64,000 bases of DNA from assembly GCA_031261485.1 (NCBI GenBank), contig JAISJO010000091.1:1-64000 (forward strand), in the 5' to 3' direction. Origin of the DNA: Propionibacteriaceae bacterium (lineage in GTDB: Bacteria; Actinomycetota; Actinomycetes; Propionibacteriales; Propionibacteriaceae). The stretch's first letter is position 1. Each line of letters begins with the position of its first letter. Shown one piece after another: positions 11,780 to 21,596 of the stretch. The translations under genes and the position numbers were made by a program. The notes under the pieces are model-generated. The model was not told where the DNA came from, made no database searches, and was given only the letters and a program-made list of their open reading frames with translations.

Positions 11780-12574
11780 TCAGTCCAGACCAAGCGCCTC
11801 GATGCGGGCACGCACACGGTCGGGGTAGTTGGTGATGATCCCGTCGACTTCTTGACGCAGCATCGCGTCAATGTCCTCGACCTCGTTGACCGTCCACGCA
11901 TTGACCTCCAACAAGGAGTTATGGGCCTCGGCGATGAGGTTGTCCACTGCCTTGACGTACTCAATCGGGGGATGCAGAGCGGTGGCCCACAGTTGATGCG
12001 CATAGTTCCACGGCTCGTACAAGACGTCCTGGAAAAGCACACCCGTGGACACCAGCGACCCGACCTGGCGAATGTGCGCCAAGGTCATGTGGTTGAAGCT
12101 GGAGATCACGGTTCGATACTCCCAATCGCGGTCGTCGACGAGGTCGAGCACCTTCTCCGCGATCCCTGGATAGTCGACCACAGAGTCTTTGATTTCCACG
12201 TTGATCAGCATCGACGTGCCGGACAATAGGTCGAAGACCTCGCCCAGCGTCGGTACCTTTTCACCAGGGTATTGCTCATTGCCCAGAGAAGCGTCAAGCG
12301 TCTTGATTTGGTCCAGCGTGTGGTCTTTTACCCAACCATGCCCCGATGTCGTGCGGTCGAGAGTCTCGTCATGGATGACAATCAGTTCGCCGTCCGCGCT
12401 CAACTGCACATCCAATTCGACGCCATCAGCCAACTGATCATGGGCTAGGGAGAAAGCAGCCAATGTGTTCTCTGGTGCATAGCCACTGGCCCCCCGATGA
12501 GCCCAAATCCTTGTCATGACAATCCCCTTACTCAGGACAGCAGCCACACTGCCGCCTAACTCAGAGTACCCCAA
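11780..12574 (-). CDS. Glycerophosphodiester phosphodiesterase
   Basis: IWAHRGASGYAPENTLAAF, GVELDVQLSADGELIVIHDETLDRTTSG. Confidence 0.93.
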   Translation of the reverse strand: MGYSELGGSVAAVLSKGIVMTRIWAHRGASGYAPENTLAAFSLAHDQLADGVELDVQLSADGELIVIHDETLDRTTSGHGWVKDHTLDQIKTLDASLGNEQYPGEKVPTLGEVFDLLSGTSMLINVEIKDSVVDYPGIAEKVLDLVDDRDWEYRTVISSFNHMTLAHIRQVGSLVSTGVLFQDVLYEPWNYAHQLWATALHPPIEYVKAVDNLIAEAHNSLLEVNAWTVNEVEDIDAMLRQEVDGIITNYPDRVRARIEALGLD

Positions 12575-12579
12575 CTATT

Positions 12580-13878
12580 TCATGGGCGGTAGGGGTTGGA
12601 CTCGTGTGGATCCTCGATGACCAAATGTGGCGGGAAGCCCTCAATATGCGCACTCATGTGCCAGTTGCGATGTATCCACATCAGCGCTCCACACGCCACC
12701 AGGATGGCCGCAGCCGCGCCGACACCGATGGCCCATCGAGTTCCGACGCTTTCGGCAATCCACCCAATAATGGGTGAACCAATGGGAGTTGCGCCTTGGT
12801 TGATCAGCATGTACAGCGCGATGACGCGCCCACGCATTGCCGGTTCTGTGGAAATCTGAATGGTGGAATTGGCGGCTGTCAGAAGAGTCAGAGTAAAGAT
12901 ACCGACGAAGATGCCCGCCAATCCGAACGTGAGGTACGTGGGCATGACCGCCGAGACGGCCGAGGCGATCCCAAATCCCATAGCCGCACCCACAATGAGC
13001 CGAACTCTGGGACGTGGTCGATGTGCCGCCATGAGAGCGCCGATGAGCGCGCCTCCACCGAACATCGACGAGAGGAGCCCGAACTGACCCGCCTGCCTGT
13101 CGAATACCTGCGTGGCCATCATGGCGATGGTCAGTTGGGAGTTGAAGCCGAGGCACGACACGGCACAAATGATGACAAGGATGATTTTGAGGTCCGAGCG
13201 GTTGCGGATGTACGCGAATGCCTCGCGTATCGAACCCTTGGCTCGCCGAGCCGACTCAACAATGTGAAGCTCTGCTCGACGCATGATGCTCAGCGCCACA
13301 ATGGTGGCCGCGAAAGTGACGCCATTGATGAGGAAGGCCCACCCCGTCCCAAAGGCTTGGATGAGGAACCCGGCCAAGGCAGGCCCAACCAGACGCGACG
13401 AGTTGAAGGAAGCGGAGTTCAGCCCCACAGCGTTGGGCAGGTTGTCGAGGGGTACCATTTCGGCAACGAAGGTTTGACGGACAGGGCCGTCGATGGCCGT
13501 GACGCAGCCCAGCAGGAACGCGAAGACGTACACATGCCAAAGCTGGGCGTGGCCCGTCAAGACGATAGCGCCCAATCCGAAGGCCAAAACCCCTTGGCCC
13601 GCCTGAGTGGCGATAAGCAACTTGCGTCGTGGCAGCCGGTCAGCGACTACTCCCGCCCATGCCGAAAGGGCAAGGACAGGCGCAAACTGGAGAGCTGTCA
13701 CCACACCTGCGGCCAGACCGGAATTATCGGTCAGCTCCTTGAGAACCAACCAATCCTGGCCGATGCGCTGCACCCACGCGCCCATATTGGAAATGAGCGC
13801 GCCACAAAACCACAAACGGTAATTGAAGAACTTCAGAGAAGTGAAAGTGGCGAGAAAGCTACGCCACACCTTCCGCAT
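12580..13878 (-). CDS. MFS transporter
   Basis: 12-TM pattern; MFS_3/enterobactin-exporter-like sequence. Confidence 0.88.
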   Translation of the reverse strand: MRKVWRSFLATFTSLKFFNYRLWFCGALISNMGAWVQRIGQDWLVLKELTDNSGLAAGVVTALQFAPVLALSAWAGVVADRLPRRKLLIATQAGQGVLAFGLGAIVLTGHAQLWHVYVFAFLLGCVTAIDGPVRQTFVAEMVPLDNLPNAVGLNSASFNSSRLVGPALAGFLIQAFGTGWAFLINGVTFAATIVALSIMRRAELHIVESARRAKGSIREAFAYIRNRSDLKIILVIICAVSCLGFNSQLTIAMMATQVFDRQAGQFGLLSSMFGGGALIGALMAAHRPRPRVRLIVGAAMGFGIASAVSAVMPTYLTFGLAGIFVGIFTLTLLTAANSTIQISTEPAMRGRVIALYMLINQGATPIGSPIIGWIAESVGTRWAIGVGAAAAILVACGALMWIHRNWHMSAHIEGFPPHLVIEDPHESNPYRP

Positions 13879-13911
13879 CCCTGCTCCTTCACACCTCAGT
13901 CATTGAGGAGT

Positions 13912-14094
13912 TTACTTGTCGACCTCGACAATGGTCGCGTCCTCGGCCGCGCGCTGCACAGCTTCGCACCCCTTGAGTGCCGCCGACTTGGATTCGTAGG
14001 CCTCGCCGCTCGCCACGACCTGACCGTTGCCTGCCTTCAAGCGGAAGCGGAACTTGCCAGCCTTGTCTTCGTATACTTCAAACTTGCCCGCCAT
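13912..14094 (-). CDS. DUF1508 (YegP-type) domain protein
   Basis: GKFEVYEDKAGKFRFRLKAGNGQVVASGEAYESKSAALKGCEAVQ. Confidence 0.88.
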   Translation of the reverse strand: MAGKFEVYEDKAGKFRFRLKAGNGQVVASGEAYESKSAALKGCEAVQRAAEDATIVEVDK

Positions 14095-14140
14095 GTCTGC
14101 CTTTCTGTGCGACCCCATTGTTCGCACAGACACATTCTAG

Positions 14141-15313
14141 TCATTCCACGCGAGTTGCTGGGCCCGCTGCCACCGCGTGAATGAACTGGGGAACGGCGAA
14201 TCCGTGAGCAGTAAAGGAAGTGGAAATGGCTTTTTCTGTCGCCGCGAGAGCTTCGGTATAAACCAGAGCCATGGCCGATCCGCCGAAACCGCCGCCAGTC
14301 ATACGGGCCCCGAGCGCTCCGGACTCCAGAGAAGAGGTAACCGCGCAATCCAGTTCTGCGCAGGATATCTCGTAGTCATCCCGCATAGAAGCATGAGAAT
14401 CCACGAACAACCGACCCAACTCGGCGAAATCATCGTTGTTGAGGGCTGTGGCTGCGAGGCGTACACGCGCTATCTCCGTGACAATATGACGCACTCTCTT
14501 GCGCAGGCGCTCCGCCCCGAAACCAGTCAGGCGTGCCAGACTCGCATCCAGAGCGGTGGGTTCGATTTCTCGCAGAGAAGAGATACCCAACTTGTCGCAG
14601 GCCTTCTCGCAGTCCGCGCGCCGCTTGCCATATTGTCCGTCCGAGTTCTTGTGCTCTGCGCGAGTGTCGATGACCAGGAGGGTCAAACCGTGGTCCTCCA
14701 GGGTGAAAGGCACATGGGTCACGGAACCGTCGCGGCAGTCGAGGTACAAGGCATGTCCGGCCTCAGCTCGAAGACTGGCTGCCTGGTCCATGCCGCCCGT
14801 GGGTGCCCCGGCGATGTCGTTCTCCGCCTTCTGGCACAAGCCAGCTAGGGTTGCCCGTCCTTGGTCGTCCGCGAGCAGGTCGAAACCGAACAGGTCGGAG
14901 GCCGCAGCGCCGATGGCCCCTTCGATGGCGGCAGAACTCGACAACCCGGAACCGATGGGCACCTCGGAGACGAAGGCCACGTCCAGTCCGCCCACCTGGT
15001 AGTTGGCGCCCAAGGCCCATAGGACCCCGGCGGGATACCGTGTCCAATCGGTTGGTCGTCCAGGAGCAATGGTGCTGAGTTCCATCTGCTTGACGGGGCC
15101 CATACCGCTTGAAACCATGCGTAACCCCAAGTCATCGCGCCTTCTCACCGCCGCATATGTCCGCTGAGGCAAAGCAATGGGCAAGACTAGTCCAGAATTG
15201 TAGTCGGTGTGCTCCCCTATCAGGTTGACCCGCCCAGGCGCTGCCCAAACCCCTTCAGGTGCTGAACCGTATGCCTTCTGAAACTCGACGGCCACCGCCT
15301 CGCGCGCTTCCAT
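14141..15313 (-). CDS. galK: Galactokinase
   Basis: APGRVNLIGEHTDYN and GSGLSSSAAIEGA; start at 15313 (MEAREAVAV). Confidence 0.95.
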   Translation of the reverse strand: MEAREAVAVEFQKAYGSAPEGVWAAPGRVNLIGEHTDYNSGLVLPIALPQRTYAAVRRRDDLGLRMVSSGMGPVKQMELSTIAPGRPTDWTRYPAGVLWALGANYQVGGLDVAFVSEVPIGSGLSSSAAIEGAIGAAASDLFGFDLLADDQGRATLAGLCQKAENDIAGAPTGGMDQAASLRAEAGHALYLDCRDGSVTHVPFTLEDHGLTLLVIDTRAEHKNSDGQYGKRRADCEKACDKLGISSLREIEPTALDASLARLTGFGAERLRKRVRHIVTEIARVRLAATALNNDDFAELGRLFVDSHASMRDDYEISCAELDCAVTSSLESGALGARMTGGGFGGSAMALVYTEALAATEKAISTSFTAHGFAVPQFIHAVAAGPATRVE

Positions 15314-15448
15314 GAAACCTCCTTGCGCCCTGATTCTCCCATATGCGCGCAAACTCTGGCACACATTGGCGGGCGTTGTCGGCAATCGATCAGGTAAGTG
15401 CTCATTTGCGCTGTGCTGGCGGCGGGGAAGCACTGACTAGTCCATCCC

Positions 15449-15476
15449 GTCATTCTGCCCGAAGTCGCAGAATGAC
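15449..15476. repeat. Dispersed short palindrome GTCATTCTGC-N8-GCAGAATGAC
   Basis: Perfect 10 bp inverted repeat; related sequences near 24792, 44801 and 62601. Confidence 0.75.
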
Positions 15477-15504
15477 AGAGAACATGACGGCATTCAGTGG
15501 TTCT

Positions 15505-16578
15505 TTACGTCTCTTCGTCCGTCGGTTCTGGGGTGGGCGTGGGCGTGGGAGTGGGAATTGGGGGCAGACTCGGTGTGGGTAGGTTCTTCGGGGTGTAATA
15601 GAAGCCGTCGCCGGGCAGTGCGCCGCCCACCAACTCGGGGTTGACATCGTACAATGCTTTCAGGTAGCCCGACACTTGTTTCTTCATGTCCTCGCCGTCG
15701 ATGTACACAATGTTGCTCTTCGGTATGGCTGCGATCGCCAACTCTTCAGAGCCAAGGACGCCGAGCCTGACAATGAGTGGGGCTGCTAGTTCAGGGGTGT
15801 TGTTCGTGTAGTCGATGGACCGTTTGTACGCCGCCAGGAGGGTGGCCATCCAGTCCGCGCGCTTGGTGACGTCCTTGCGGGCCACCATGACTCCGCTGAC
15901 CACGGGAGCCCCAGTTGCTTGCTGGAAAAGGGCTCCCAGGTCGAGAGCGACCGTGATGGATGGGTCTTGGCTTATCAGAGCCGTGATGTACGGTTCGGGC
16001 AGGACCGCGACGCCAGTTTCGACGGCTGAAAGTTGGGCGGCAGCCTCGGTCGGCTTGGAGTAATACTGCACATTCACCTTGCCTGTGAGGTCGTTGGCCG
16101 CGAGCACTGCAACCATGACCGCCTCGGGGGTGCCCCCTTTACCCGTGGAGAATACAGTCATGCCCTCTAGGTCGGCGATGCTTTCGACTGTGACACCCTT
16201 TGTGACAATGTACAATACTGAGAGTGTATTGATAGCAACGACCTGAATCGTGTCAGGTGTCTCTTTGTTCAAGATGGCGGCGAGGTTGGCAGGAATCATG
16301 GCGACATCCGTTGTGCCGTCGGCGATGCCGGTGGCGATGGGGTCGGTCGTTGATTCGATACCGTAGTAGAGCGCCCCCGGCCCGCCATCTGTCTCAGGCA
16401 GTGAAGTGATATCCCTCATCAACTCAACCATCCCCATGGTGGATGGCCCGCTGAGTGCGGCGACATCCACATTGTGGTTTGCGGTCGCGTCGCCCGAGTC
16501 AACAGGGAAAATGAGCGAGCACGATGCCAAGGTGGCAAGCGCCACAGCAGCAGCCAGGACCGCATACCCTCTCTTCAT
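15505..16578 (-). CDS. Substrate-binding lipoprotein (NMT1/SsuA-like), Pro-Thr-rich C-terminus
   Basis: Lipobox LASC; periplasmic binding-protein-like sequence; PTPTPTPTPEP tail. Confidence 0.75.
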   Translation of the reverse strand: MKRGYAVLAAAVALATLASCSLIFPVDSGDATANHNVDVAALSGPSTMGMVELMRDITSLPETDGGPGALYYGIESTTDPIATGIADGTTDVAMIPANLAAILNKETPDTIQVVAINTLSVLYIVTKGVTVESIADLEGMTVFSTGKGGTPEAVMVAVLAANDLTGKVNVQYYSKPTEAAAQLSAVETGVAVLPEPYITALISQDPSITVALDLGALFQQATGAPVVSGVMVARKDVTKRADWMATLLAAYKRSIDYTNNTPELAAPLIVRLGVLGSEELAIAAIPKSNIVYIDGEDMKKQVSGYLKALYDVNPELVGGALPGDGFYYTPKNLPTPSLPPIPTPTPTPTPEPTDEET

Positions 16579-16734
16579 GGCTTCTCCTTCACCACATTCT
16601 TGTGGATTCACTCTACCGTGGTGGGACGTGGGTCTTCATCGTCCCGACGAGACTCGGGTCACGTGCCCGCGTGGTGGGTCATCTGCTGCATTCGGCGACG
16701 GGTTCGTCTTGGAAACTTATTGGATTCGTTCTAG

Positions 16735-16749
16735 ACTAATGCTATTAGT
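16735..16749. promoter_or_regulatory. Putative TetR operator ACTAAT-GCT-ATTAGT
   Basis: Perfect 6-3-6 palindrome 21 bp upstream of a tetR-family gene. Confidence 0.5.
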
Positions 16750-16770
16750 TAGGAATCAAGGAGAACCACT

Positions 16771-17340
16771 GTGCCTCAGAAGAGGAACCTGACACCGGAA
16801 ATCATCCGGCGAGCGGCAGTTGAGATTATCGAAATGAACGGTGCTCAAGCGCTGACGATGCATTCTTTGGCGGACGCCCTCGGTGTGAAGTCGCCCTCGC
16901 TGTACAACCATGTTTCGGGTCTGCGCGAGGTGTGGACCATGCTGGCAGACGAAGGGTTGAAGCAGGTCATCGCTGCTGTTCGCGGCGCGGCTATCGGGCG
17001 CTCGGCTGACACTGCCCTGCGCGAGATCGCCTACGCTTACCGGTCGTTCGGACTCACTCGGCCGCACTTGTACGCCGCGTTCGACTCCCTGCCTAGGCTC
17101 GACAGCAAAGAGGTGCGCGCGGCCTCGTCTGAACTGGTCGGCGTGCTGGGTCAGGTCTTGGCGGTCTACCATCTGGAGGCGGAGGAACAAACCAATATCA
17201 TTCGTGTTCTTCTTGTCGGTCTGCACGGCTTCGTGTCCAGGGAGAATGCCGGTTTTTTCACTGGCCCCATCCCGGCAGACACCACCTTCGAGCGGCTGAT
17301 CGACTCATGGTTGGCTCTGCTTCCCAGGAGGCAGGCATGA
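16771..17340 (+). CDS. TetR family regulator (WHG-type)
   Basis: N-terminal HTH (LTMHSLADALGVKSPSLYNHVSGL); GTG start with AAGGAG upstream. Confidence 0.9.
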   Translation: MPQKRNLTPEIIRRAAVEIIEMNGAQALTMHSLADALGVKSPSLYNHVSGLREVWTMLADEGLKQVIAAVRGAAIGRSADTALREIAYAYRSFGLTRPHLYAAFDSLPRLDSKEVRAASSELVGVLGQVLAVYHLEAEEQTNIIRVLLVGLHGFVSRENAGFFTGPIPADTTFERLIDSWLALLPRRQA

Positions 17341-18743
17341 ACATCTGGCAAATATGCTGGGCGGGCGTGAAGAGCAATTTCACTTCCGTTGTACGGGTGA
17401 TCACCCTGATTTGTATAGCCATTGTCCCGGTCCTGTACCCGCTGTTTTATCTCCAGGCATTCTGGGATCCCTATGGCAATTTGGAGCATCTGCCCGTGGC
17501 GATGGTCAACCTCGACACCGGTTCTGGCTCTGTCAATCTCGGTGCCAATCTGGTGACTAGCCTGCAGGACAGCCACGACATTGAATGGCACTTTGTGGAC
17601 CTTGAGACCGCCGACTCTGGTCTGGTTGATATGACGTATTACGCCGAGTTCGTCATACCCTCCGACTTCAGCACAACGCTGGAAGCAGTCAAGGACGGGC
17701 ATCCCCAAACAGCGCACATTGAACTGCGCACCAACTCGAAGAATAGTTTCATGTCTTCCTTGCTGGCTCAGCAGGTCGAGACCCGTCTGCAAACCAAGTT
17801 ATCGCAGCAGGTGGCAACGACGTACCTCACCGCGATGTTGGACTCCCTGGCGCAAGGTTCCGGCAAGTTGGCTGCCGGGGCAGGGCTGGCTGACCCGACC
17901 GGCAAGTCCCCCCTTACCCAAGGCACACAGGCATTCGCCGCTCAAGTCGAAGCCCTGAGCCAGGCCGGTATCGCGGACTTCGTCGCCAACCCCATTGACG
18001 CCGTCGTGACTGACACGAACCCTGTGCCCAACTACGGCACTGGCTTCGCGCCCTACTTCTTGTCCTTGTCAGGCTGGATTGGCGCCCTGCTCATCACCTT
18101 GACCATCGGCAGTCGGTTGCGCCGTGTGCCCACCAAGGCGGGCCCGGTGCGAACAGTCATCGGGCGGTATCTGGCCTGTGCGGTGGTCGGCGCCATCCAG
18201 TCTGTCCTCATGGTCGGCGTCATCGCCCTGGTCGGCATCGAGCCCAAGAGTTGGGCCGGCCTGCTCGGTGTCCTGCTCGCCAGTTCGTTCGCCTCAGTCG
18301 CCATTGTCTCCACCCTGGTGGCGCTGCTTGGCCGCCTAGGACAGTTGTTCGCCATGATCATCCTGGTTTTCCAACTGACCGGCTGCGGCGGCACCTTCCC
18401 CACCCCGCTGACCAACGGTACTTTCTTCACCGACATCCACCCGTACGTCTCGTTCACCTACTCGATTCGAGCCTTGCGTGAGGTCATCTCCGCCCAAACC
18501 ATCAACGTTGGTGGAGTCTGGAAGGCAGTCGGGTTCCTGGCGGTGTACATCGTGGCGTCCCTAGTCATCAATGTCGCCCTGTACCCCCTGCTCAACCGAG
18601 TGAAAAAGCGTGTCATGTCCCGATCCGAAGAGTCAGCCGACGGCTCTGTTGGGGAAGCCAACACCAAAATGCAAACGCAGGGCGAACCCGCCGAGGTCCT
18701 GGCGGCAGACATGGCAGTACCGGTAGGGGCTGGCACAAATTGA
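17337..18743 (+). CDS. YhgE/Pip-like ABC-2 type membrane protein
   Basis: N-terminal TM, large extracytoplasmic domain, C-terminal TM cluster; ATGA overlap with tetR. Confidence 0.85.
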   Translation: MNIWQICWAGVKSNFTSVVRVITLICIAIVPVLYPLFYLQAFWDPYGNLEHLPVAMVNLDTGSGSVNLGANLVTSLQDSHDIEWHFVDLETADSGLVDMTYYAEFVIPSDFSTTLEAVKDGHPQTAHIELRTNSKNSFMSSLLAQQVETRLQTKLSQQVATTYLTAMLDSLAQGSGKLAAGAGLADPTGKSPLTQGTQAFAAQVEALSQAGIADFVANPIDAVVTDTNPVPNYGTGFAPYFLSLSGWIGALLITLTIGSRLRRVPTKAGPVRTVIGRYLACAVVGAIQSVLMVGVIALVGIEPKSWAGLLGVLLASSFASVAIVSTLVALLGRLGQLFAMIILVFQLTGCGGTFPTPLTNGTFFTDIHPYVSFTYSIRALREVISAQTINVGGVWKAVGFLAVYIVASLVINVALYPLLNRVKKRVMSRSEESADGSVGEANTKMQTQGEPAEVLAADMAVPVGAGTN

Positions 18744-18808
18744 TGCTACCGGCAGGTTAATTCTGCTGCTGTTGGTGGATTGGTGGTGCCGCCGTCCTGG
18801 AAGGTCAA

Positions 18809-18946
18809 AACCCATCCGCAAACGGCCTGGTTTGGGGGTACTGGGACGCTTGAGGATGGGTAATGTCGGATTTCAAGCCATTTTGGCGACATTTCCCATC
18901 CGGAAACGTTCGGAAGTGCCTGAACCACCCCGTTTGCGGATGGGTT
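18809..18946. repeat. Nested inverted-repeat element (17 bp perfect outer arms, 15 bp near-perfect inner arms)
   Basis: AACCCATCCGCAAACGG ... CCGTTTGCGGATGGGTT; inner GGATGGGTAATGTCG ... CGACATTTCCCATCC. Confidence 0.85.
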
Positions 18947-19124
18947 ATTTGGGTCCTCAGAGATGGGATTCCCCGTCCAGGGGCGCCTTGCCCCACACCC
19001 GAGTCTGCCAAGAGGACCCGCTCAATGTCTCGCGAACAACACGTCACGATGAGCCACATCTCCACTAGACTGACAAACGTTTGCTTACCGTGCGCTTGTG
19101 GCGCAGAGTTTGGGGAGGTCCGCT

Positions 19125-19901
19125 GTGGATGGAATCTTCAATATCCTCTTCACGCAGCAGGTGCCCGAGTCGACCTTATGGACGCCGTGGGATCCCATGC
19201 AATGGGTTTACCTCGTCCTCGGAATCCTTGGCATTGTTCTGGTCCTTCGCTGGATGACGCATGTCGCCCCGGAAAAGCAGAGTCGAGTTGTCGCGTTTGT
19301 CGCCGCCGTGGTCTTCTCGATGTGGATCATCCCACCGGTGTTGCAGTGCATCACTGACACGGGCGAGCGCTGGATTGACCATATCCCACTGCACTTGTGC
19401 TCGTCCGCCTGCATTCTCATCCCCATCGGATTGCTGGCCCGCAACAAGCCGCTGATGAATTACGCCTATGGTTTGTGCTTGGCCGGGGCGGTCGCGGCGG
19501 TCGTTTTCCCCGGTGAGCTCTACCGGCGACTCAGCACTTACTCCTTCCACTTCTTCCTTTTCAACTTCTCGCACATGTGTATCATTGTCGCCTGTCTCGC
19601 CCCAATCGCCTTGGGATTCTTCCGTCCGCAGTGGCGTTATTACTTGTCATCGGTCGGTATCGGCATCGCGCTGATGGGAATCGCGTACCCCATAAACAAG
19701 GTCCTCGGGTCCAACTACTTCTTCGTCAACTGGCCCGAGAAGGGCACGATTCTAGAGTCCTTCGCCAACATCGCCGGGCGGGCCATGTACATCCCTGTCC
19801 TCATCGTGGTAGCAGGTATTGTCATTGCCCTCCTCTTTGCGATCTGGACCGTCATTACAAGAGTAAGAAAACCCGCTGCCGCGATACCCGTGGCCGGCTG
19901 A
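19125..19901 (+). CDS. YwaF/TIGR02206-like integral membrane protein
   Basis: Multi-TM, DHIPLHLCSSACILIPIG and NYFFVNWPEKGTILE; GTG 19125 follows GGGGAGG. Confidence 0.75.
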   Translation: MDGIFNILFTQQVPESTLWTPWDPMQWVYLVLGILGIVLVLRWMTHVAPEKQSRVVAFVAAVVFSMWIIPPVLQCITDTGERWIDHIPLHLCSSACILIPIGLLARNKPLMNYAYGLCLAGAVAAVVFPGELYRRLSTYSFHFFLFNFSHMCIIVACLAPIALGFFRPQWRYYLSSVGIGIALMGIAYPINKVLGSNYFFVNWPEKGTILESFANIAGRAMYIPVLIVVAGIVIALLFAIWTVITRVRKPAAAIPVAG

Positions 19902-19951
19902 TTCATTCTGTGGCAGTCGCAAGCGCTGCCAACCAATCTCAAGGAGAAGAA

Positions 19952-20155
19952 ATGACCACTATCGACACCAGCAGGTACCGCTACATTCCCGGTGTCAGCG
20001 AAGTCGGGGACATCGATCTCGACGTGACTGTCATCCATGACCAAAGTGGGCGAAGGGTGACCGAGGCCGATGCCCGCCGCGACAGCCAGGAAGCCGAACG
20101 CCGCTATCGTGCCGGACTAGTCCCCGGAAGCAAGCCCCCTCGGCAGGAAAGCTGA
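19952..20155 (+). CDS. Hypothetical 67 aa protein
   Basis: ORF MTTIDTSRYRYIPGVSEVGDIDLDV..., AAGGAGAAGAA upstream of ATG. Confidence 0.6.
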   Translation: MTTIDTSRYRYIPGVSEVGDIDLDVTVIHDQSGRRVTEADARRDSQEAERRYRAGLVPGSKPPRQES

Positions 20156-20165
20156 CAGGTAACCC

Positions 20166-21596
20166 TTACTTCTGTGGGCTGAAACCAAGGTGTGACACAA
20201 AGCGCATTATCGCCTGTTTGGCATCTGTGTACGGCGGGTACACAATCCCCAGCGTGTCAGGGTGCAGCGGTTTGGAGACCACGGGTTTGTCGTGCGTGAA
20301 GGTGTCGAAACTGCGGCGACCATGGTAATTGCCCATGCCGCTGTTTCCTGTACCCCCAAAAGGCAAGCGAGACGAAACTAAATGCCCATTTGTCATGCCG
20401 AAAACCAAGGCCCCGGAGTTCGTCTGGTACTGGAACTGCGCCCGCACCCTCCGAGAGGAAGAAAAGACATACAGCGCCAGAGGCCGGGGCCGCGCGTTGA
20501 TGAAGGCGATGGCTTCGCTGGCGTTCTTGACGGCCAATATCGGAAGGACCGGCCCGAAAATCTCCTCGCCCATCACCGGATCATCGCCGGACACACCGCC
20601 AAGCATGGTTGGCTCAATGTAACGGGTCTTGGCGTCGCGCCTGCCGCCATGAAGGATTGTCCCAGAAGAATCGATCAGCCCTGTGACGCGCTCGAAGTGG
20701 CGGTCATTGACGATACGTGAGTAGTCGGGGCTCTTCGATGGGTCCTCGCCGTACATCCGAGTCGCCGCCCTATGAAGCTCATCGGCCAGCGGACGTACAA
20801 GGTTTTCCGTTGTCAGAATGTAATCGGGAGAAACGCAGGTTTGGCCGGAGTTGGTGAATCGCCCCCACGCTATCCGGTCGGCAGTGACCCCCAGGTCCAC
20901 CGACGAGTCCACAAAGACAGGTGATTTCCCGCCCAATTCCAGCGTCACAGGAGTCAAGTGTTGAGCCGCAGCACTCATGACTGTGCGCGCCAAAGCGGGA
21001 GAGCCAGTGAAGAAGATATGGTCGAACTCTTGCTCCAAAATGGCCGTGTTCATTGCCGAGCCGCCGTTGAGAATCTGGACGGTGTCCGAATCCAGATAGC
21101 GCGGAATGAGCTTGGTGATGAGCTCCGACGTGTTCGGTGAATGGTTGCTTGGCTTGAGCAATACTCGATTGCCGGCGGCGAGTGCGCCAGCAAGAGGCTC
21201 AAGGAGCAATAACACAGGGTAGTTCCAAGGAGCAATGATGAGTACGACGCCCTTGGGTTCCTTCACGACCTTGCCCGACGCGGGAAGCAGCAGAAACGGC
21301 AGAGCCACCGGGCGAGAGGTCATCCAACCACGGAGGCGGTGAAGGATGAAATCGATCTCAGAGATGGCCAGGTTGATTTCCATCAGGAACGTCTCAGAAG
21401 GGGCCTTACCAGTGTCGTCATGTACAGCGGCGGCTAGATCGTCGGCGTTGTCAGCCAGTAAGTGTCGTAGTGCCCTCAGGTTGCGCACACGCTGGCGATG
21501 GCTCGGATAGGGATGCTTGCCATAGGCGTCTCGTAGGGTTGTTACCGCTTGCTGTGCGGCAAATCGCGTGTCCTCTGGAACGTGCATGTCCGTCAT
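20166..21596 (-). CDS. Aldehyde dehydrogenase family protein
   Basis: LELGGKSPVFVD, SGQTCVSPDY, EEIFGPVLPI motifs. Confidence 0.95.
   Translation of the reverse strand: MTDMHVPEDTRFAAQQAVTTLRDAYGKHPYPSHRQRVRNLRALRHLLADNADDLAAAVHDDTGKAPSETFLMEINLAISEIDFILHRLRGWMTSRPVALPFLLLPASGKVVKEPKGVVLIIAPWNYPVLLLLEPLAGALAAGNRVLLKPSNHSPNTSELITKLIPRYLDSDTVQILNGGSAMNTAILEQEFDHIFFTGSPALARTVMSAAAQHLTPVTLELGGKSPVFVDSSVDLGVTADRIAWGRFTNSGQTCVSPDYILTTENLVRPLADELHRAATRMYGEDPSKSPDYSRIVNDRHFERVTGLIDSSGTILHGGRRDAKTRYIEPTMLGGVSGDDPVMGEEIFGPVLPILAVKNASEAIAFINARPRPLALYVFSSSRRVRAQFQYQTNSGALVFGMTNGHLVSSRLPFGGTGNSGMGNYHGRRSFDTFTHDKPVVSKPLHPDTLGIVYPPYTDAKQAIMRFVSHLGFSPQK

Noticed and set aside
12796-14184. 462 aa plus-strand ORF
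   Set aside because: Antisense to the MFS transporter and the DUF1508 gene; no domain signal.
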